Shown here: positions 6,901 to 9,638 of the stretch, in pieces
Layout: every line of letters starts with the position of its first letter
How positions within the stretch are numbered: position 1 is the first letter of the stretch
Assembly: GCA_951801995.1 (NCBI GenBank)
Contig: CATOOY010000040.1
Coordinates: forward strand, 1-9,638
Reading direction: 5' to 3'
Source of the DNA: an uncultured Erysipelotrichaceae bacterium
Lineage (GTDB): Bacteria; Bacillota_I; Bacilli_A; RF39; UBA660
Length of the DNA stretch: 9,638 nucleotides
The notes under the pieces: model-generated
Databases searched by the model: none
The model's input: only the letters and a program-made list of their open reading frames with translations
Told to the model about the DNA's origin: nothing
Translations under genes and position numbers: made by a program

Positions 6901-7577
6901 TGAACGATGGTTTAAAAAAAGTCATTTTATCTTTACAAAATATTCAAAATACTTTTGCTAATCAAGGTATAACAGGATCTTTGCAAAATCTTACTGCTTT
7001 GAAAAATGAAAATGATAAGGCAATTCTTTCTATTCTTACAAAGTCTGGTCAAACTTTTGATAATTTAGCTTCTTTATATATTCATAATAATCTTAAGGAT
7101 TATACTGGTACAGATACTACTATGCTTAGTATTAAATATAGTTATGAAATGGTTTATCTTCTTAAACAAAATAATGCAGCTATTGATGGTACTATTTCTT
7201 CTATGACATCTTTGTCTAATCAGATTACTAGACTTCTTTCTACTTTACAAGATTCTTTTTATCAACTGGAAAGTGGAGCAAATATTTTATCAAATGGTCT
7301 TACACAATTACAAACTGGTATTCATTTCCTATATGAGGGTTCTAACTCTTTAGTGAAAGGTACACAAGAATTACATAATGGTGCTGAGGCACTTCTTATA
7401 GGTACAAATACATTTAATAAAGATGGAATAGGGGAACTTACTCATATTTCTCAGCAAGCAAAGGAATATAGTATTGTTGCTAAAAAGTTAAAACAACTTA
7501 GTATGGAATATAGTGGTTTTTCTTCTAATAATAGTCAAAATACTTTATTTGTATCTATGGTAGAAACGGTAAAATAA
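3933..7577 (+). CDS. MmpL/RND-family transporter fused to a secreted coiled-coil accessory domain
   Basis: A 1214-aa protein in two parts. Residues 1-680 are a complete MmpL-type RND transporter. It has one helix (12-30), an outer domain (31-170), five helices (about 173-328), a helix (354-371), a second outer domain (372-520) and five helices (about 522-673). The two hallmark intramembrane motifs are QLGVTTDF (Gly237, Asp241) and QLGATIDY (Gly583, Asp587), expected to carry the proton relay. Residues 689-711 look like a signal peptide ending VFA before FDKKE. Then comes a beta-rich region (715-920) and a coiled coil with L-x2-G-x3-L spaced repeats (945-970 and 1110-1156), as in YhgE/Pip-like proteins. 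From memory, related Bacillota often encode the second part as a separate gene next to the transporter. GGGAGG 6 bases before the ATG fixes the start. Divergent tetR suggests inducible lipid or drug export; the substrate is unknown. Confidence 0.9.
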   Translation: MKKTFHWIPKHSLCILILAFLFVIPTTIWYFKTKINYDILVYLPEDIETIQGQDILTNDFGIGAFSFIITDASSMNRLQKLQNKIQKIDGVKMVLSISDFTDSTIPISMLPDEISKKVYQDGKTAMVVTFSDSTSSESTISAVEEMRKIVKDEDNISGMTAMVLDTMNLSNEELLAYIGLAVILCYIVLALATDSYFIPLFLLGNIGLAILYNMGTNIFLGEISYITKAITAVLQLGVTTDFSIFLYHKYEHNKENCKDKKEAMSIAIEETFQSVIGSSFTTIAGFLSLCAMDLTLGKDIGIVMAKGVIWGLICVLTVFPAFLILFDTIITKTKHRNFLPSFEKLQNIIVKKHKYILPIFILICIPAIYGNQNYKVYYKLDKSLPSDLPSQVANRELSQNFHIVSPQIILVDKNMKNDDLVHLVSSIQKLKGIDLVLSSSSFSKLGIEKDIFPKEIHHILENDKYKLILVNSTYEVASDALNKQIDEINKLVNHYDKHAVIVGEGALTKDLVEIADHDFKMVNYISIFIIFIIMLFVFSSIGLPIILVITIEAAIFANMAISYFSNTTLPFIASIIIGTIQLGATIDYAILMSTKYLECRKKYDKEKAMRETLAKTISSIIVSALCFFAATFGVAIYSKIDMIASICHLLSRGAIISMIVVIFVLPAMLLTFDKFILKTTKGMKEGILMKKKKLGLLFMGLCLLPNSVFAFDKKETVYTNLNMDGSIKQVHVTNHLSHLGNERIDDETKLKEILNINGKETFMLQDGILTWNAKGKDIFYKGVSEKELPIHTHISYFLNDEEMDGKDMVGKKGKVKIIYSFENTEKHKTYINHKEKILYTPFVVTLGTILENNKNENISITNGKVVNTGTKSMLISIASPGLYESTSLATFQNMNQIIIEYETESFKLGNVYFTFTPKLFEEKDLSIFTKMDSLYPKMDILQNSMDEINEGVTKLVNGSSQLLTGADTIYQNLRKAEEATKQLQAGSLSLNDGLKKVILSLQNIQNTFANQGITGSLQNLTALKNENDKAILSILTKSGQTFDNLASLYIHNNLKDYTGTDTTMLSIKYSYEMVYLLKQNNAAIDGTISSMTSLSNQITRLLSTLQDSFYQLESGANILSNGLTQLQTGIHFLYEGSNSLVKGTQELHNGAEALLIGTNTFNKDGIGELTHISQQAKEYSIVAKKLKQLSMEYSGFSSNNSQNTLFVSMVETVK
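5984..5999 (+). promoter_or_regulatory. Embedded ribosome binding site and ATG at the fusion junction
   Basis: AGAAGGG (5984-5990) stands 6 bases before an in-frame ATG (5997-5999, codon 689). The ATG begins a textbook signal peptide: four lysines, hydrophobic core 694-704, likely cut after VFA at 708-710. This is what the start of a separate secreted-protein gene would look like, so a 526-residue product from 5997 to 7577 may be made in addition to, or instead of, the fusion. Whether it is used is not known. Confidence 0.55.
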
Positions 7578-7579
7578 GG

Positions 7580-7604
7580 GAATGAAATTTTTCATTCTTT
7601 TTTT
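7580..7604 (+). terminator. Rho-independent terminator after the MmpL fusion gene
   Basis: GAATGAA and TTCATTC form a 7-base stem around a short T-rich loop, followed directly by seven T. It begins 3 bases after the TAA stop. The stem is AT-rich and short, but position and T run are typical. Confidence 0.75.
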
Positions 7605-7694
7605 ATTTATCTATTTTAAATCTTTTATGTTTGCTATATAAAGTTATTTATTAGACTTCTATGTTCAAATAATTCTGTTTAAAAATTAGATTTA

Positions 7695-7703
7695 TGTTAT
7701 AAT
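7695..7703 (+). promoter_or_regulatory. Extended -10 promoter of the prepilin-LamG gene
   Basis: TGTTATAAT is a perfect TGnTATAAT extended -10, with a TGTTTA at 7676-7681 as a poor -35. Transcription would begin near 7710, a few bases before the AGGTGG at 7718-7723. A start codon is therefore expected at about 7726-7732. Confidence 0.65.
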
Positions 7704-7717
7704 AGAATAAAGAAGAT

Positions 7718-7731
7718 AGGTGGTTTTGTAA
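7718..7731 (+). promoter_or_regulatory. Ribosome binding site and damaged or unusual start of the prepilin gene
   Basis: AGGTGG is followed by TTTTGTAA. In the prepilin frame this reads GTG (7720), GTT, TTG (7726), TAA (7729), then ACA TTA TTC AAA AGT AAG before the pilin motif. No ATG, GTG or TTG lies between the TAA and 8341. If the TAA were AAA, the protein would begin MKTLFKSKGFTLIEL, a normal prepilin leader, so one base at 7729 is the simplest explanation. Confidence 0.6.
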
Positions 7732-9486
7732 ACATTATTCAAAAGTAAGGGATTTACTCTTATTGAACTTATTTCTGTTATTTTATTACTTGCTGTTATT
7801 TCTCTTATTACCATACCTGTTTTTATTAATATTTTAGAAATTTCCAAAAAAAATGCAGCTATTGATAGTGCATATGGATATACAAAGGCTTTAGAACAAA
7901 ATATTGCTCTTTCTCAGTTTAATAAAAATAAATCATATGAAAATGGATATTATAATCTTGCATCTCTTTCTTTAAAAAATTATACAGGAAGCCAACCAAA
8001 GAATGTCTGCTATCTTATTCAAAATAATCAAATAAAATTTGGATATTTACAGTTTGATAAATATACTGTTTATCATGATGGTGAAAAAGCTACTCTTAGT
8101 GAAAATAATGATTTCTCTTGTGACACAACACATACCTTTTATGGTTCTGATCGTTATGGATATGTTACGGATAACTTACTATTACATTATGATGCAAAAA
8201 ATATAGATGGATATCATAGTGAAGATGAGGATAGTAGTAAAATTATTGATTTAAGTGGAAATAATAATGATGGTATTTTTTATAATAATACTATTGAAAA
8301 TAATTCACTTGTTTTTAATGGGACAAATAGTGCTGTTTTAATGCCTATTATTAAAGAACCTTCTCTTACTTTAGAAGCTACTTTTACTTTAGATACTTAT
8401 CCATTACTTCCTGAACAATTGATTTTGTCAAATGTGGAAAGGGGAGGTTGTGGTATTCATATTTTTAATGGTGTTATTGGTGGGGAATGTTATATAAATG
8501 ATTCTTATAAAATGGTTTATAGTAATATTCACCCTGTTGTTGGTAAGATTTACAATACATCATTAAGCTATGATGGTTCTTCATTAAAACTTTATATTGA
8601 TGGAAATCTTGTTGATACTATTATTGCCAATAGTCCTATTCTTTATGAAGATAAAACTATATGGGCTCTTGGAGCAAATCCTAGTGGTAATCAAGTTACT
8701 TCTCAATATTTTAGGGGAAAAATATATGCTAGTAGAATTTATAATAAAGCTCTTACTGATACAGACATTTTAAAAAATTATCAAATTGATCAGTCCCTCT
8801 ATGGTGAAAAGGATACATATAAAGATTATTTGGATTATCCAGAATCTCAAATAGTTACTAATGGTTTAAAAATGTATCTTAGCGGTTATAATAATACTTT
8901 TCAGGGGCATAATTCTAATTCTACTCAATGGCAAGATTTAACGGGAAATAATAACAATGGAACTATAAAAAGTGCTACATGGAATAAAAATTATTTAATT
9001 TTTAATGGAACAAATAGTACTGTTTTGTTGAAGCTATTTCTTTATCCAAAATTTACTATTCAAACTGAGTTTAGTCAAACAACTATTTCTAATTCACAGC
9101 AAGTTATTTTGGCAAATTATGAAACGGGAGGTTGTGGCATTCATGTAAAAAATGGGTTTGTTATAGGGCAATGTTATATTGGAGGAGGTTATAAACAAAT
9201 TAAATCAACTACAACTATTTCCACCAATAAACGATACAATGCAGCTCTTTCTTATGATGGTACTAAATTTAATTTTTATCTAGATGGACAGTTAATGGGT
9301 ACTATTTCTGATTCCAGTGGTATTACTTATCATCCTTCTACAATATACACGTTAGGAGCAAATCCACTTAATAGTACAGCTGTCTCTGATTTCCTCTCAG
9401 GAAATATTTATGCTGTTCGTATTTATAATATAGCTCTTAATAAAGATGATATTATGAAAAATATGCAGATAGATAGATCTTTATAA
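7732..9486 (+). CDS. Prepilin-like protein with two tandem LamG domains, no standard start codon
   Basis: An open frame of 584 codons. It begins with a class III prepilin leader: basic KSKG before the cut, then FTLIEL with Glu5, an unbroken hydrophobic helix to about residue 23 and Pro22 (numbering from the mature Phe at 7753). The prepilin peptidase should cut after Gly. The pilin head follows, with a possible disulfide Cys86-Cys123. Two LamG/laminin-G-3 like modules then run from about 142 and about 372 to the end. Each holds DLSGNNNDG or DLTGNNNNG, FNGTNS, GGCGIH, LSYDG, LYIDG or FYLDG, LGANP and an SRIYN or VRIYN ending. Such modules bind glycans or proteins, so this looks like a pilus-borne adhesin or tip pseudopilin. 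I place the left end at the first sense codon after TAA 7729. The only in-frame ATG, at 8341, lacks a ribosome binding site and would cut into the first LamG module. Confidence 0.75.
   Translation, partial: TLFKSKGFTLIELISVILLLAVISLITIPVFINILEISKKNAAIDSAYGYTKALEQNIALSQFNKNKSYENGYYNLASLSLKNYTGSQPKNVCYLIQNNQIKFGYLQFDKYTVYHDGEKATLSENNDFSCDTTHTFYGSDRYGYVTDNLLLHYDAKNIDGYHSEDEDSSKIIDLSGNNNDGIFYNNTIENNSLVFNGTNSAVLMPIIKEPSLTLEATFTLDTYPLLPEQLILSNVERGGCGIHIFNGVIGGECYINDSYKMVYSNIHPVVGKIYNTSLSYDGSSLKLYIDGNLVDTIIANSPILYEDKTIWALGANPSGNQVTSQYFRGKIYASRIYNKALTDTDILKNYQIDQSLYGEKDTYKDYLDYPESQIVTNGLKMYLSGYNNTFQGHNSNSTQWQDLTGNNNNGTIKSATWNKNYLIFNGTNSTVLLKLFLYPKFTIQTEFSQTTISNSQQVILANYETGGCGIHVKNGFVIGQCYIGGGYKQIKSTTTISTNKRYNAALSYDGTKFNFYLDGQLMGTISDSSGITYHPSTIYTLGANPLNSTAVSDFLSGNIYAVRIYNIALNKDDIMKNMQIDRSL
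8176..8865 (+). repeat. LamG module 1 of an internal tandem duplication
   Basis: First copy of a unit of about 684-690 bases within the prepilin gene. Nucleotides 8312-8339 match 8999-9026 with only two differences, and the GGGAGGTTGTGG segment at 8442 recurs at 9126. Cys233 and Cys246 (mature numbering) are 13 residues apart and recur in the second copy. A linker rich in Tyr, Asp and Lys (about 8800-8850) joins the copies. Confidence 0.85.
8866..9483 (+). repeat. LamG module 2 of an internal tandem duplication
   Basis: Second copy, ending at the stop codon. It keeps the order of motifs of copy 1 with Cys461 and Cys474 at the same 13-residue spacing, and ends MKNMQIDRSL against LKNYQIDQSL in copy 1. 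Protein similarity is high in the strands and loops around GGCGIH and LGANP and lower elsewhere, so the copies have diverged but some blocks stay nearly identical at base level. Confidence 0.85.
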
Positions 9487-9514
9487 ATTTTCTTAACCTT
9501 AAAAAGAATGATTT

Positions 9515-9638
9515 TGAACTGAACCCCAAAAGTTGGACAGTTTATTAATAGTTTCTAATTAGAGGATTGTAATCTGTATTTTACAGGAGACAGTCCTTTT
9601 AATTTTACTTTAATTCTATCATAATTATAGTAATTTAT
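9515..9638 (-). mobile_element. IS3-family (IS150-like) insertion sequence, terminal part
   Basis: The sequence TGAACTGAACCCC followed by AAAAGTTGGACAG is the type of terminal inverted repeat seen at IS150-group ends, starting with TG at 9515. Inward of it, on the minus strand, is the C-terminus of an IS3-type transposase. Only this end is in the window, so the other inverted repeat and any target duplication cannot be seen. The element starts 28 bases after the prepilin stop. Confidence 0.8.
9555..9638 (-). CDS. IS3-family transposase (OrfB, integrase core), C-terminal fragment
   Basis: The last 27 codons before TAG read INYYNYDRIKVKLKGLSP followed by VKYRLQSSN. This is the conserved end of IS150-like OrfB transposases (usual form YNN-RI-LKGLSPVQYR). 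The catalytic DDE residues lie beyond the right edge. The frame runs to the edge without a stop, and the stop lies about 40 bases inside the inverted repeat end, as usual in this family. Integrity of the element cannot be judged. Confidence 0.88.
   Translation of the reverse strand: MNYYNYDRIKVKLKGLSPVKYRLQSSN

Noticed and set aside
8341..9486. ATG at 8341 as the start of a 381-aa protein
   Set aside because: No ribosome binding site precedes it, it begins inside the first LamG module, and the same frame is open and motif-rich back to 7732.

Overview
The window is very AT-rich, with T-rich coding strands and strong AGGAGG-type ribosome binding sites. Its families are typical of Bacillota: LiaF-like protein, MucBP-like surface domain, TetR/MmpL pair, CzrA/SmtB-type repressor. 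TGA is used as a stop (arsR-type gene, secreted 135-aa protein) and Trp is encoded by TGG, so it uses the standard bacterial code, not the Mycoplasma code. A gut-type low-GC Bacillus/Clostridium-related organism is my inference; I cannot name a species.

Layout. (1) 1-1660, minus strand: a zinc/cadmium-type resistance operon. An SmtB-like ArsR repressor is followed, with a 4-base ATGA overlap, by a P1B metal-efflux ATPase that runs off the left edge. Its promoter and a probable operator lie at 1674-1724. (2) 1841-2436, plus strand: a two-gene unit of a secreted one-domain MucBP-like protein and a 63-aa membrane protein, again with an ATGA overlap. It ends in a bidirectional hairpin shared with the facing gene. 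(3) 2448-3758, minus strand: a LiaF-like four-helix membrane protein and, upstream of it, a TetR regulator. (4) 3933-7577, plus strand, divergent from tetR: a 1214-aa MmpL/RND transporter fused in frame to a secreted coiled-coil accessory domain. A perfectly spaced ribosome binding site, ATG and signal peptide are embedded at the junction. A terminator follows. (5) 7732-9486, plus strand: a type IV prepilin N-terminus fused to two tandem LamG (concanavalin-like) domains. The frame is open throughout but has no ATG/GTG/TTG start; a TTG at the right place is followed directly by TAA. (6) 9515-9638: the end of an IS3-family (IS150-like) insertion sequence, with the C-terminus of its transposase on the minus strand.

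The genes point to envelope work: metal efflux, envelope-stress or antimicrobial response (LiaF-like, TetR-controlled MmpL), and surface display (MucBP-like protein, LamG pilin). The least ordinary items are the LamG prepilin with its missing start and the MmpL fusion with an embedded gene start.
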